A stretch of 62,795 bases of DNA from Candidatus Gastranaerophilales bacterium. Its GTDB lineage: Bacteria > Cyanobacteriota > Vampirovibrionia > Gastranaerophilales > Gastranaerophilaceae. The notes beneath the pieces are model-generated. The model was not told where the DNA came from. It saw nothing but the letters and a program-made list of their open reading frames with translations, and did not search any database. Both the position numbers and the translations under genes were made by a program. The DNA is taken from NCBI GenBank assembly GCA_944322755.1, contig CALUPY010000012.1:1-62795 (forward strand), in the 5' to 3' direction. Below, in pieces: positions 20,131 through 28,248 of this stretch; the stretch's first letter is position 1; each line of letters opens with the position of its first letter.

Positions 20131-20320
20131 TTTTATACCTTTCTTATGAACAACAATAAAAGTATAAAATCAGAATAAATTTTTTGCATTCTGCGACAGA
20201 GCTGTTGAGAAAAATAAAAAATACTACTTTCGTTTATAAACAGAAAAGGTAATGAAAAAGCAGTGAATATGTATGAAACTGTATTATAAATTCTAAAAAT
20301 AAATTTTGAAAGGTGGATAT

Positions 20321-21082
20321 ATGTTCAAAAAAATATTATTACCGGTTGCATTATTTGCCCTTGGGGCATACAGCGTAAAGCAACAATTTTCAAAAACACC
20401 TCTAATAGGAGATACAGCTCCCTCTTTCAGGGCAGATTCTACACAGGGAAAAATAAACTTTCCCGAAGATTTTAAGGGAAGCTGGACAATATTTTTCTCT
20501 CATCCTGCCGATTTTACACCGGTTTGCACAACAGAGTTTATGATATTCCAGTCCATGGCATATGAGTTTGATAGGTTAAACACAAGACTGCTCGGACTTT
20601 CTGTTGACAGTCTAAATTCTCATTTAGCATGGCTAAAAGAAATTAAGGACAAAATAAAATATAACGGTCTGGAAAATATTGAAGTAAACTATCCGGTTAT
20701 AGATGACAAAAAAATGGAGATAGCAAAGCTGTACAATATGATACATCCTACAGCTTGCAATACTAAATCTGTACGTGCTGTATATATAATAGATCCAGAC
20801 AGTATTATAAGGGCGATTCTTTTTTATCCCGGCTCAAACGGACGAAATCTTCATGAGATAAAAAGACTGCTTATTGCATTGCAAACAACAGATATGTTTG
20901 ATGTTGCTACTCCTGCAAACTGGGAGCCCGGAGATGAAGCTATTATCCCTCCCCCGGAGTCCTGGGAGGAAGCTATTGCACGGGTAGAGCACAAACCCAA
21001 AGATGCAAAATGCATTGATTGGTTTTTATGTTTCAGACAGTTATCCATAGATGATATAAGAGAAAAACTTTTCAATAAATAA
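20321..21082 (+). CDS. membrane-anchored peroxiredoxin (Prx6/1-Cys-like)
   Basis: Thiol peroxidase. 253 aa: residues 2-18 form a hydrophobic segment (FKKILLPVALFALGAY) that is probably a signal anchor; the AhpC/TSA domain follows, with the active-site HPADFTPVCTTE and a C-terminal Prx_C region (PANWEPGDEAIIP). Two further cysteines near the C-terminus (KCIDWFLCF) could act in resolving. Start: ATG at 20321 with AGGTGG upstream; the frame opens at 20306. Eleven bases ahead of trxA, its likely reductant. Confidence 0.9.
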   Translation: MFKKILLPVALFALGAYSVKQQFSKTPLIGDTAPSFRADSTQGKINFPEDFKGSWTIFFSHPADFTPVCTTEFMIFQSMAYEFDRLNTRLLGLSVDSLNSHLAWLKEIKDKIKYNGLENIEVNYPVIDDKKMEIAKLYNMIHPTACNTKSVRAVYIIDPDSIIRAILFYPGSNGRNLHEIKRLLIALQTTDMFDVATPANWEPGDEAIIPPPESWEEAIARVEHKPKDAKCIDWFLCFRQLSIDDIREKLFNK

Positions 21083-21093
21083 AAGGAGCAAAA

Positions 21094-21426
21094 ATGTCGA
21101 AAATAATTGAACTTACAGATGAAAATTTCCAGATTCAGCTTGATAACACGGATAAGCCGGTGCTTGTTGATTTTTATGCCCCATGGTGCGGTTATTGCAG
21201 AAAGCAGATGCCTATTGTAAGAGAGCTTGCTGGTGAAATGGAAGGAATTGCAGAGGTTGCCACATTAAATATAGACGAAAATGAAACAACAGCTGCAGAT
21301 TATTTTATCAGCGGAATACCTGCTCTCTTAATTTTTAAAAATGGCAAACTAATGGAACAGATGTCAGGACTACAGCAAAAAGAGCCTTTAAAAAAAGCTT
21401 TGGAAAAATATTCAAATCAAAACTAA
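21094..21426 (+). CDS. thioredoxin with WCGYC active site
   Basis: Small dithiol reductase, 110 aa. The thioredoxin fold is clear (VLVDFYAPWCGYCRKQMPIV and the cis-proline in SGIPALLIF). The active site is CGYC rather than CGPC, a change expected to shift redox potential. AGGAGC ribosome site 6-7 nt upstream. Cotranscribed with the peroxiredoxin and closed by a terminator. Confidence 0.93.
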   Translation: MSKIIELTDENFQIQLDNTDKPVLVDFYAPWCGYCRKQMPIVRELAGEMEGIAEVATLNIDENETTAADYFISGIPALLIFKNGKLMEQMSGLQQKEPLKKALEKYSNQN

Positions 21427-21429
21427 ACA

Positions 21430-21462
21430 CCCAAAAAGAGCAGATAATCTGCTCTTTTTGGG
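21430..21462 (+). terminator. terminator of the prx-trx operon
   Basis: CCCAAAAAGAGCAG / CTGCTCTTTTTGGG, a 14-bp perfect stem with a 5-nt loop. Confidence 0.9.
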
Positions 21463-21509
21463 TTATATAAAAATTTGTAACAATAATTTATGCATCCTTT
21501 TCTTTTATA

Positions 21510-21541
21510 TCAATTTGTCACTAAAAACATACTTTATATAT
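21510..21541 (+). promoter_or_regulatory. second copy of the 32-bp EF-hand/LysM promoter element
   Basis: TCAATTT, 12 nt, ATACTTTATATAT; matches 8068-8099 at 25 of 32 positions and lies 30 nt before the ATG at 21572. Confidence 0.55.
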
Positions 21542-21571
21542 ACAAAGGTATCAGAGAGAGGACTTAAATAT

Positions 21572-23320
21572 ATGACAGCAAATTTTGACATTACCAAAGG
21601 CAAATACAGCCTTAATCGCGTTTCTGCAAATCCGGTGCCCCAGCAGGATGTAATAAAAGCGGGAGATAAAGATGCGGAAAAATTACAAAAATATTTTAAC
21701 GCTTTTGATATAGACAGAAACGGCGTAATTACTACAGAGGAACAGGTCGAATTTGCAAAATTGTTCAAGAGTTTTGATACTAATAATGACGGAAAACTCT
21801 CAACAAAAGAATTTGATGCTTACGAAGAAGGCAATATTATACGCGACTTCTTTCAAAGGATGATGAAATCTATTAACAAAAGTGAATCAGTGCCTCTGGC
21901 GGAAGCAGAAGCATTTGCAAATGAGCATAAACCTGTTGTTTCTGAAAATACAGAAGAGGAACAAAACAAACCTGCAAAAAAAGAAACAGTTTCTGAGAAA
22001 CCAGCAGAAGTTAAAGAAAATCAAAATGTACAGCCGACCTCTGTTGCACAAAGGAATGAAGAAAAATCAGAAAAACCCCAACTTCATAAATATATTGTAC
22101 AAATGGATGAAAGTTTTACACAAATAATTAAAAAATCATTAAAAGCACAAGGTATTGAAAATCCGACACCGGAACAAATAAAAGAAGCAAAAGCGCAGTT
22201 TAAACAGGATAACCCCAAAGCAGTAAAAACTAATAAAAAAGGATATGAATTCCTGCTGGTAGGCGCAGAAGTAAAACTTCGCGCAGAAGTTGCATATGCG
22301 AAAGATTCTGATGCCACAATCGCTGATTGGTGCGAAAAGTATCCGAATCTTGTACTTTACCCGCCTAAAAAATCAAAAACAGAAAGTTCTGCACCGGCAC
22401 AGAAAAGGTCTGTAGAAACTGTATATGTTCCGGCAAAGACAAAAGAAGAAAGAACCAAAGAAATAGAAAAGAATTTCCAGAGTGTAACTGCAGATTTGAC
22501 TCCGAAGGAAACAATAAACGAACAACTCCAGACTGAATCTAAATCGATTGATAAAGCCCGGGAAATTGCACCTAAATTGAAAGAATCTTTGGATAGTATA
22601 CTGACGCATGACTGGTTTAGCGCAGACAGTGCCCGTGTTTCGATGGGAGACGTAAACAAATATAATGTTGCATATATAACAGATGAAACAATTGCAGAAA
22701 GAATCGATAATGTATTCGGACTGAATAAAAACGATGTTAAAAAGCGGATATTGGGTCCAATGCTGGAAAGAGCAGCAGAGCTGGGCGCATTATCCGATGA
22801 CGAAAAAACTGCGCTTGAAGGAAATCTATCTCTTGAAGACATGCAAGGCTGGATAAATAAGCTGTCTGAACGCATAAAATCAATCGACTCTGCATTGTTG
22901 CAAGAAGCAGAAGAAAACAAAACTGCTGTAGCATCAGAAGAGAAAACATTAAAAGCAATACAAGACAATAAAAATCTTATCGAAACTTCTCTGATTTCTC
23001 TTACAAACGTCATTGATATAGCTGAAAATGAACCGAAAAAAGTAGAAAAAACAGTTCACAATAATCAAGAATCAGCTGTGTTGGCAGACGGAACAACGAT
23101 TAAGATAAAGAGAGATGATTCCGGTAAAATAATTGCCGTAGGTATTACAAATCCAAACTCTAAAAACAAAACAGATGTTGCGTTTTTTAACGGCGCCATT
23201 GCCTTTTCCGGTGAGGGTGAAAGCAAATCTGCTGAATACAAAACTGAGGTATTCTCTTTTGATCAAATCAGATTACTTGCTGAAAAAATTTTCGGAAAGA
23301 AAGATGAGAAAACTGAATAA
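21572..23320 (+). CDS. EF-hand / LysM-like protein, paralogue B
   Basis: 582 aa. The head (DITKGKYSLNRVSANPVPQQ) matches that of the protein at 8131, followed by two canonical EF-hand loops (DIDRNGVITTEE and DTNNDGKLSTKE), a Glu/Lys/Pro-rich linker, and the same expanded LysM-like unit (HKYIVQMDESFTQIIKKSL ... FLLVGAEVKL). From about 270 on it differs: a long helical region instead of YD-like repeats. Start: ATG at 21572 with GAGAGGA upstream; the open frame back to 21458 runs through the previous terminator region and is rejected. Function unknown; calcium binding is inferred from the loops. Confidence 0.87.
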   Translation: MTANFDITKGKYSLNRVSANPVPQQDVIKAGDKDAEKLQKYFNAFDIDRNGVITTEEQVEFAKLFKSFDTNNDGKLSTKEFDAYEEGNIIRDFFQRMMKSINKSESVPLAEAEAFANEHKPVVSENTEEEQNKPAKKETVSEKPAEVKENQNVQPTSVAQRNEEKSEKPQLHKYIVQMDESFTQIIKKSLKAQGIENPTPEQIKEAKAQFKQDNPKAVKTNKKGYEFLLVGAEVKLRAEVAYAKDSDATIADWCEKYPNLVLYPPKKSKTESSAPAQKRSVETVYVPAKTKEERTKEIEKNFQSVTADLTPKETINEQLQTESKSIDKAREIAPKLKESLDSILTHDWFSADSARVSMGDVNKYNVAYITDETIAERIDNVFGLNKNDVKKRILGPMLERAAELGALSDDEKTALEGNLSLEDMQGWINKLSERIKSIDSALLQEAEENKTAVASEEKTLKAIQDNKNLIETSLISLTNVIDIAENEPKKVEKTVHNNQESAVLADGTTIKIKRDDSGKIIAVGITNPNSKNKTDVAFFNGAIAFSGEGESKSAEYKTEVFSFDQIRLLAEKIFGKKDEKTE

Positions 23321-23327
23321 AAATAAA

Positions 23328-23356
23328 GAAAGCTCTGTTAATCCGGAGCTTTTTTA
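23328..23356 (+). terminator. terminator of EF-hand/LysM gene B
   Basis: AAAGCTC / GAGCTTT stem, 10-nt loop, T run, 8 bp after the stop. Confidence 0.8.
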
Positions 23357-23585
23357 TCATTTCGTTTTTACAAAAAACTGGACATAAAGATTTTTTTATT
23401 ATATAAAAATAAAAGAGACTTAGAGGAATTTTCCTTTTTATAATGAACAAAGAGGATTCTGCTGAGTATCTCGTGGCGGGTAGAGCATTCGACTCTGCTA
23501 CAAAACATTGATAATCATTTTGACCATGGCATCCAGAATAAACGAAATGCTTTGTCACAAATACGTTACAGTTTCATATTAATTT
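23357..23585. other. intergenic region upstream of tRNA-Leu
   Basis: No supported gene. It includes a GC-richer stretch around 23465-23550 (GTGGCGGGTAGAGCA, resembling the D-arm of a tRNA, and CATGGCATCCAGAATAAACG) that looks like decayed tRNA-like or repeat sequence; not assignable. Confidence 0.4.
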
Positions 23586-23671
23586 GCCCTGGTGGCGGAA
23601 CCGGTAGACGCGTTGGACTTAAAATCCAATTAGGGTCAAACCTAGTGCCAGTTCAAGTCTGGCCCAGGGCA
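23586..23671 (+). tRNA. tRNA-Leu(UAA)
   Basis: Acceptor stem GCCCTGG (23586-23592) pairs with CCAGGGC (23664-23670), discriminator A. Anticodon stem TTGGA/TCCAA encloses CTTAAAA with anticodon TAA at 23620-23622. A long variable arm (GGGTCAAACCTAGTGCC) marks a class II tRNA, and the T-loop reads GTTCAAGTC. CCA is not encoded. Confidence 0.96.
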
Positions 23672-23765
23672 AGTATTTTAAGGAAGTTTTTAAACTTCCT
23701 TTTTTGTTTATCTCAATTTGTAGATAATTTCACTATTTGAATAAAAAATAAACACGATTAAAGTA

Positions 23766-24986
23766 TTACCATAATCCAGGAATAAATCTGTATTTTACCT
23801 TTTTTATGTATTCTCTGTATTCTGGATCTTTAAGCAGGTGTCTTTCTTCTGTTAATGCACGGAAGTAGTAAACACTGCCCCACACAAACAAGCTAAGCAG
23901 CATAATTGATGAGACAAGAATATATTTATATAAATCAAAAGATTCTGATTTAAAATTTACAATGAATAACGGCAGCGCGCAGCAAATCCAATAGCTGAAT
24001 TTACAAACATACGCAGGATGCCGAACCATACTATACGGCCATCTTGAAACAGTGCCTCTGTTTGTCAGGTTGCTTGCCTTAGTAAAAAGGGCTACTGATG
24101 CTGTTGCGTATATAAAAATAAACCCAAGTGCCAATACATGCAAAAGTACTGTTAACCAATGATATTGATTTCCAAAAACACTAAGGTCATTTCTGTCAAA
24201 AAACATACCGAAATAAGAATTTGTTACATTTAAAAAAGGCGGATAGCATATCACGCAAAACAAAATACCCGCAGGAGTATTATCAACAGAACGAACTTTG
24301 TTCTTCAAAAAAGCCGCTTCTGTAAAATAACCTATAGTAAAAACAGAAACATCTATTAAAAATATAATATTTATTGCTGAAATATAAAATTGCCAGCTAA
24401 AATTACCAAGAAATGTATATAAAGCTTCTGCACTGAACGTTTTGGCTATTTCCAAAAGAGCGGGAATCTGTTTCATCATTAATGAAAAGTCTGCAAATGC
24501 ATATGAAATCATTTGAGTCCCAAAGAACAGTTTAATCATAAACAGGATTATAGATTGAGATTCTTTGTAATTAGGTTTATAGAATTCAAGTTGTTTATTA
24601 ATTTCCTCAACAGTAAGAGCTCTCAATTTATTTTTTTCTTTAAATATTCTTTTTAAGTAATCGACGATTACAATATTATGTGAATGCCATATTGTTTTGG
24701 GTTTGAAGCAAAAATAAATTATTGGCGCAATTACTATATATGCAAAATAAATATAAGTAAGAAATTCCTTTGCTGAAACACCATAAATATCAGGCCTCAT
24801 CAAGTCAGCAAACCACGGATTCAGCCAAAACAATGTTACACAAAATCCATACAATACAACTGAACACAAACAATGCTTTAATATAACTTTATTATCAGGC
24901 ACCGGCTGTTCAGAATCAACATAGGAAATATTTACATTTTTATCAAAATATTCCTGCTCCGTTAAAGTTGAATGATTGTCCGACAT
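23766..24986 (-). CDS. multi-pass membrane protein with C-terminal ICMT/PEMT-like domain
   Basis: 406 aa with about 9-10 hydrophobic helices. The last 120 residues match the isoprenylcysteine carboxyl/phospholipid N-methyltransferase type pattern: SRWPYSMVRHPAYVCKFSYW, then EERHLLKDPEYREYIKKV and a terminal RFIPGLW (R-H-P ... E-E-x-x-L ... Y-x-x-Y pattern). The N-terminal half is unassigned. A SAM-dependent methylation of a lipid or membrane substrate is inferred; no partner gene is adjacent. Flanked by tRNA-Leu and tRNA-Ala. Confidence 0.7.
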   Translation of the reverse strand: MSDNHSTLTEQEYFDKNVNISYVDSEQPVPDNKVILKHCLCSVVLYGFCVTLFWLNPWFADLMRPDIYGVSAKEFLTYIYFAYIVIAPIIYFCFKPKTIWHSHNIVIVDYLKRIFKEKNKLRALTVEEINKQLEFYKPNYKESQSIILFMIKLFFGTQMISYAFADFSLMMKQIPALLEIAKTFSAEALYTFLGNFSWQFYISAINIIFLIDVSVFTIGYFTEAAFLKNKVRSVDNTPAGILFCVICYPPFLNVTNSYFGMFFDRNDLSVFGNQYHWLTVLLHVLALGFIFIYATASVALFTKASNLTNRGTVSRWPYSMVRHPAYVCKFSYWICCALPLFIVNFKSESFDLYKYILVSSIMLLSLFVWGSVYYFRALTEERHLLKDPEYREYIKKVKYRFIPGLW

Positions 24987-25038
24987 ATTCTATCTATCCT
25001 TTTATACCAAAAAAGAGCCTTACGGCTCTCTGATTAAA

Positions 25039-25114
25039 TGGTGGAGGATAGGAGAATCGAACTCCTCACCCCCTGCGTGCAAAGCAGGTGCTCTACCAAA
25101 TGAGCTAATCCCCC
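25039..25114 (-). tRNA. tRNA-Ala(UGC)
   Basis: On the minus strand: acceptor GGGGGAT pairs with ATCCTCC (one G-U), D-arm TTAGCTCATTTGGTAGAGCA, anticodon stem CCTGC/GCAGG with loop TTTGCAC (anticodon TGC), T-loop GTTCGATTC, and an encoded CCA (TGG at 25039-25041 on the plus strand). A partial duplicate lies immediately upstream. Confidence 0.97.
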
Positions 25115-25119
25115 ACAGC

Positions 25120-25228
25120 GTTATTAAATTTTCACCGCACCTGCAAAGCAGGTGATAATCTCATGTTCGAGAAGCTGGGCTTCTCTGGGGCAAATGAGCT
25201 AATCCCCAACTGAGTTATTAAATTTTCA
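25120..25228 (-). pseudogene. partial tandem duplicate of tRNA-Ala and its upstream sequence
   Basis: The 17 nt covering the tRNA 5' end (25097-25113) recur at 25191-25207, and GTTATTAAATTTTCA upstream (25120-25134) recurs at 25214-25228: both with a 94-bp period. Between them, TGCAAAGCAGGTG of the anticodon arm recurs at 25142-25154, now inside a perfect hairpin CACCTGC AAA GCAGGTG, and a second hairpin GAGAAGC TGG GCTTCTC (25169-25185) replaces the D-arm side. The T-arm and acceptor 3' strand are missing, so it cannot be a functional tRNA. Confidence 0.75.
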
Positions 25229-25286
25229 TTCGTCGGAAACGACATTTATTATAATACATGCTGATTTTTTTTTGTAAAGTCATTTT

Positions 25287-25958
25287 TTATAAAAAATTTT
25301 TCTGATGCAATGAATCTATTCCAACAACCTCTAATCCCTGATATTCAGCTTTGATTTTATATTCGTATTGTTCATCGCTGCTGTACATAATATAGCCGAG
25401 ATATGCCCCAAGTATCGATTCCAGCTGGGAAGCAGGTATCATATTCGTAGGCAAATCATAAATTTTAAATTTATATTTTAATGCACTTTGAAAAGCTTTA
25501 CAGTCAATAGGACTCCTGTCTTTGTACATGCCGGAAAGCCCGAATGAACTTTTTAATTCACCTATTTCATATCTATAGATATCAATGCCGGCATGCTTAC
25601 ATTCTTTAAAAAACTCACTTCCTCTGGTTGAAAACCGGTGTGTCCAGTCGAGTTTTTCAACATCAATAAGTTCACTGCTTTGAATAAGCTGATATTCTCT
25701 TGAGATAAGCTTCCATTTTGCATTCAGCATAGTCGGATTTTCTGGAATAGATACAGTAAAAATTGCTTCCTGTTTGCCCGTAAAATTGTTTATAAAATAT
25801 CTTACATCATCCATTGTATAAAGCTTATCCAGCCTGATTACATTAAGATTTCTGTCCAAAACTGCCGCTCCGGAATCAACAGATGCTCCGGATGCAAGAG
25901 AAATACCGACAAAGTAATGTTTATTAAAAAATTTATTTGTTGATTTAGTGATATTCAT
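25287..25958 (-). CDS. DUF429-like (RNase H-fold) protein
   Basis: 223 aa. The N-terminus (YFVGISLASGASVDSGAAVL) has the look of the actin/RNase H-fold start of DUF429 proteins, with a beta-hairpin and a small-residue turn, and RSPIDCKAFQSALKYKFKI may be the later conserved helix. The biochemical function of this family is not established. It starts 4 bp after the preceding single-pass membrane gene (25963-26550), so the two probably form an operon divergent from the heptose-kinase-like gene. Confidence 0.5.
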   Translation of the reverse strand: MNITKSTNKFFNKHYFVGISLASGASVDSGAAVLDRNLNVIRLDKLYTMDDVRYFINNFTGKQEAIFTVSIPENPTMLNAKWKLISREYQLIQSSELIDVEKLDWTHRFSTRGSEFFKECKHAGIDIYRYEIGELKSSFGLSGMYKDRSPIDCKAFQSALKYKFKIYDLPTNMIPASQLESILGAYLGYIMYSSDEQYEYKIKAEYQGLEVVGIDSLHQKNFL

Positions 25959-25962
25959 AATT

Positions 25963-26550
25963 TTAGTATGGCGTTCTTTTTATTGGTTCTATACTCGGTT
26001 TACCTTTGCTTTCATATAATTTTTCAAAATTATATTGTACATCTTTATAATTTTTAACAGTAAGCTCTATTGATTTGTTTACAACAAAAAACATAATCGG
26101 CAGTGAAATCAGGATAGTCATTATAGCAACAAAAGTATGCTTTGTGAACTTCAACAGGTGCTTTCTTCTTCCCTCTGACACAACACCTGTTCGATATTCG
26201 GTAAGCATCTCGTTGAAAACTTTTGTCCTTTCATCCATAGGTATACCGTCAAAATAGGGAATATTATCCGGTTCAACCATTACAACAAACTTCTTGGCCT
26301 TTGGTTTTCTGTTTGTAACAACAGGTTGCTCTATAGCCGCATAAGGGTCAAATTCTTCATCACCTTCTGCCGGTGCAAATTTGTCTGATGCACTTTGCAT
26401 AAGCATCTGGGGACTCTGTGAAAGAAATCCGTCCGAGTCATCAGTAAAATTGCTCATATTTTTGATAGTTTCCTGAAGTTTTTCTATCTCCAGTTTCTCA
26501 TCAAAATCTGACATCTTATAATCATTTATATCTTCATCATCGGGTGCCAT
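25963..26550 (-). CDS. hypothetical single-pass membrane protein
   Basis: 195 aa. The first 140 residues are acidic and soluble (DEDINDYKMSDFDEKLEIEK), then a basic patch (EGRRKHLLKFTKH) precedes one transmembrane helix (TFVAIMTILISLPIMFFVV) and a short C-terminal tail of about 45 residues. By the positive-inside rule the acidic N-terminus is cytoplasmic. Start: AGAGGA before the ATG at 26550 (MAPDDED) is the best ribosome site; ATGs at 26577 and 26598 are also in frame. Not recognised. Confidence 0.65.
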   Translation of the reverse strand: MAPDDEDINDYKMSDFDEKLEIEKLQETIKNMSNFTDDSDGFLSQSPQMLMQSASDKFAPAEGDEEFDPYAAIEQPVVTNRKPKAKKFVVMVEPDNIPYFDGIPMDERTKVFNEMLTEYRTGVVSEGRRKHLLKFTKHTFVAIMTILISLPIMFFVVNKSIELTVKNYKDVQYNFEKLYESKGKPSIEPIKRTPY

Positions 26551-26685
26551 CTGATCCTCTTGCTCGTGTGTAAACATGTAAACATTTTTTATACACAAAC
26601 TTTTTATGCTAAACTATATATATTATACAACATTTTGAATAAAATGTTGTATATCATAAATATCGAGACATTGGAGAGTAAATAC

Positions 26686-27720
26686 ATGTTTGATTTTGAT
26701 AAGGAAAGACTGGAAGGTTACATAAAAAAACTTAGCGAGCCGAAAGTTTTGATTATTGGGGATTTGGCTATTGATGAAATGGTATACGGTGATACGGAAA
26801 GAATCTCAAGAGAAGCCCCGGTTATCATCCTAAGACATTCAAATACAAAAATTATTCTCGGGCAGGCGGCAAACGCAGCGCACAACCTATCCACAATAAA
26901 CAACGGAAAAGTCTCGGCCATTGGTCTTTGCGGAAATGACTATTACGCACCGGTTCTTATAAATGCACTCAAAGAAGCAAAAATTAACACCGAGTTTATG
27001 GTCGAAGATTCTTCCCGCACAACCACAGTAAAATCAAGAATTTCCGGTGCAAGCTTTCATTCTGTTACGCAGCAGATTGTAAGGGTCGACAGAGTCGAAA
27101 ATGCAGCGCCATCGCCAGAAATAGAGGCTAAAATTATCAAAAATATAGAAAAAGCAATTCCATTGCATGACGCAGTCATACTCTCTGATTACAATATCGG
27201 CATGCTAACTGACAAAATAATCAGAACAACAATAGATTCTGCTAAAAAACATGGAAAAATTGTTGTAGTAGACGCTCAGAAAGATTTGGAAAGATATGAA
27301 GGTGCATATGCACTTACCCCTAATCAGCCTGATACAGAAAAATCAGTAGGTTTCTTTATCCGGGATGAACAAACACTGGAAAAAGCAGGAAGAGATCTTT
27401 TGAAAAAAACGAATGCAGAAGTTCTTCTGCTGACAAGAGGAGGTGACGGCATGGCCGTATTCGACAGAAAAGGTGCTCATGACGATGTTCCTGTTTTTAA
27501 TAAAACCAACGTTTTTGATGTAACAGGTGCCGGAGATACGGTTGTCGCAACATTCACACTTGCTCTTGCGGCTGGTGCATCTCCAAAATACGCAGCTATC
27601 ATAGGGAATCTTGCTGCAAGTATTGTTATTCGGTCTTTCGGATGCGCAACTACATCTATCGATGAAATATTAAAAAATTTAAAGAAATTAGATATGGAGA
27701 ATTTTATAATTAAGGTATAG
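26686..27720 (+). CDS. PfkB-family sugar kinase, RfaE1/HldE-kinase-like
   Basis: Predicted to phosphorylate C1 of a sugar 7-phosphate, most likely D-glycero-D-manno-heptose 7-phosphate, in the ADP-heptose pathway. 344 aa: VLIIGDLAIDEMVYGD at the N-terminus, GQAANAAHNLSTI as the substrate glycine-rich region, and NVFDVTGAGDTVVATF with the catalytic Asp of the GAGD motif. The C-terminal cytidylyltransferase of bifunctional HldE is absent, so it is a stand-alone kinase. ATG at 26686 follows GGAGAG; the open frame back to 26560 overlaps the divergent gene and is rejected. First gene of the envelope operon 26686-31349. Confidence 0.85.
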   Translation: MFDFDKERLEGYIKKLSEPKVLIIGDLAIDEMVYGDTERISREAPVIILRHSNTKIILGQAANAAHNLSTINNGKVSAIGLCGNDYYAPVLINALKEAKINTEFMVEDSSRTTTVKSRISGASFHSVTQQIVRVDRVENAAPSPEIEAKIIKNIEKAIPLHDAVILSDYNIGMLTDKIIRTTIDSAKKHGKIVVVDAQKDLERYEGAYALTPNQPDTEKSVGFFIRDEQTLEKAGRDLLKKTNAEVLLLTRGGDGMAVFDRKGAHDDVPVFNKTNVFDVTGAGDTVVATFTLALAAGASPKYAAIIGNLAASIVIRSFGCATTSIDEILKNLKKLDMENFIIKV

Positions 27721-27729
27721 GAGATTTTT

Positions 27730-28248
27730 ATGAAGAAGTTTATTCAAAAATTCAAACCGCTGGATATTGCAATACTCGGTGCAATTCTCGTTATTATTGT
27801 AATCGGAGTGCTTGTATATTTTGGCAAAAACAAAATATTCTCAAACAGCCCTGTTGAATTCACAAAGAAGATTGAATTTGAAGTTATGGTAAGAGGGGTC
27901 ACGCAGACAGATCCGAACATTCCATTTGTAACCGGTCAGGAAACTTTTATCACAATTAGAAATGTTCCTTATACAAAACTTAAAATTACCGGCGTTAAAT
28001 ATGCGCCAAAACAAATGGTAATCCCGGTAAAAGACGGGGACAAACCCTATATGATTGTACAGGATTTCAGCCAGCTTTATATGTATGACTATATTATAAA
28101 ACTGCAGGATATGGCTAAAATCACGAAAGACGGCGCTGTTGTCGGCGGAAACAAAATAAAAATCGGTATTCCGATTGTGCTTGAAGGTTTCAACTATCGT
28201 GTTAACGGAACTATTTCCAATGTTCAGATAATAGAAGATGTAAGATAA
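27730..28248 (+). CDS. DUF4330-like single-pass membrane protein
   Basis: 172 aa, with a cytoplasmic basic start (MKKFIQKFKPLDIA), one membrane helix (ILGAILVIIVIGVLVYFG) and a roughly 130-residue external beta-rich domain. Length, topology and the F-K-x-L-D-I-x-I-L-G start resemble DUF4330 proteins, which are common in cyanobacteria. The stop overlaps the ATG of the next gene (TAATG), so it is coupled to the O-antigen-ligase-like gene; a role in the same envelope process is inferred. Confidence 0.7.
   Translation: MKKFIQKFKPLDIAILGAILVIIVIGVLVYFGKNKIFSNSPVEFTKKIEFEVMVRGVTQTDPNIPFVTGQETFITIRNVPYTKLKITGVKYAPKQMVIPVKDGDKPYMIVQDFSQLYMYDYIIKLQDMAKITKDGAVVGGNKIKIGIPIVLEGFNYRVNGTISNVQIIEDVR

Noticed and set aside
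21458-21571. N-terminal extension of the second EF-hand/LysM protein
   Set aside because: The extension covers the promoter element and terminator region; the paralogue starts at the equivalent of the ATG at 21572.
23268-23558. 96-aa minus-strand frame
   Set aside because: Antisense to the end of the EF-hand gene and its terminator; composition is not protein-like.
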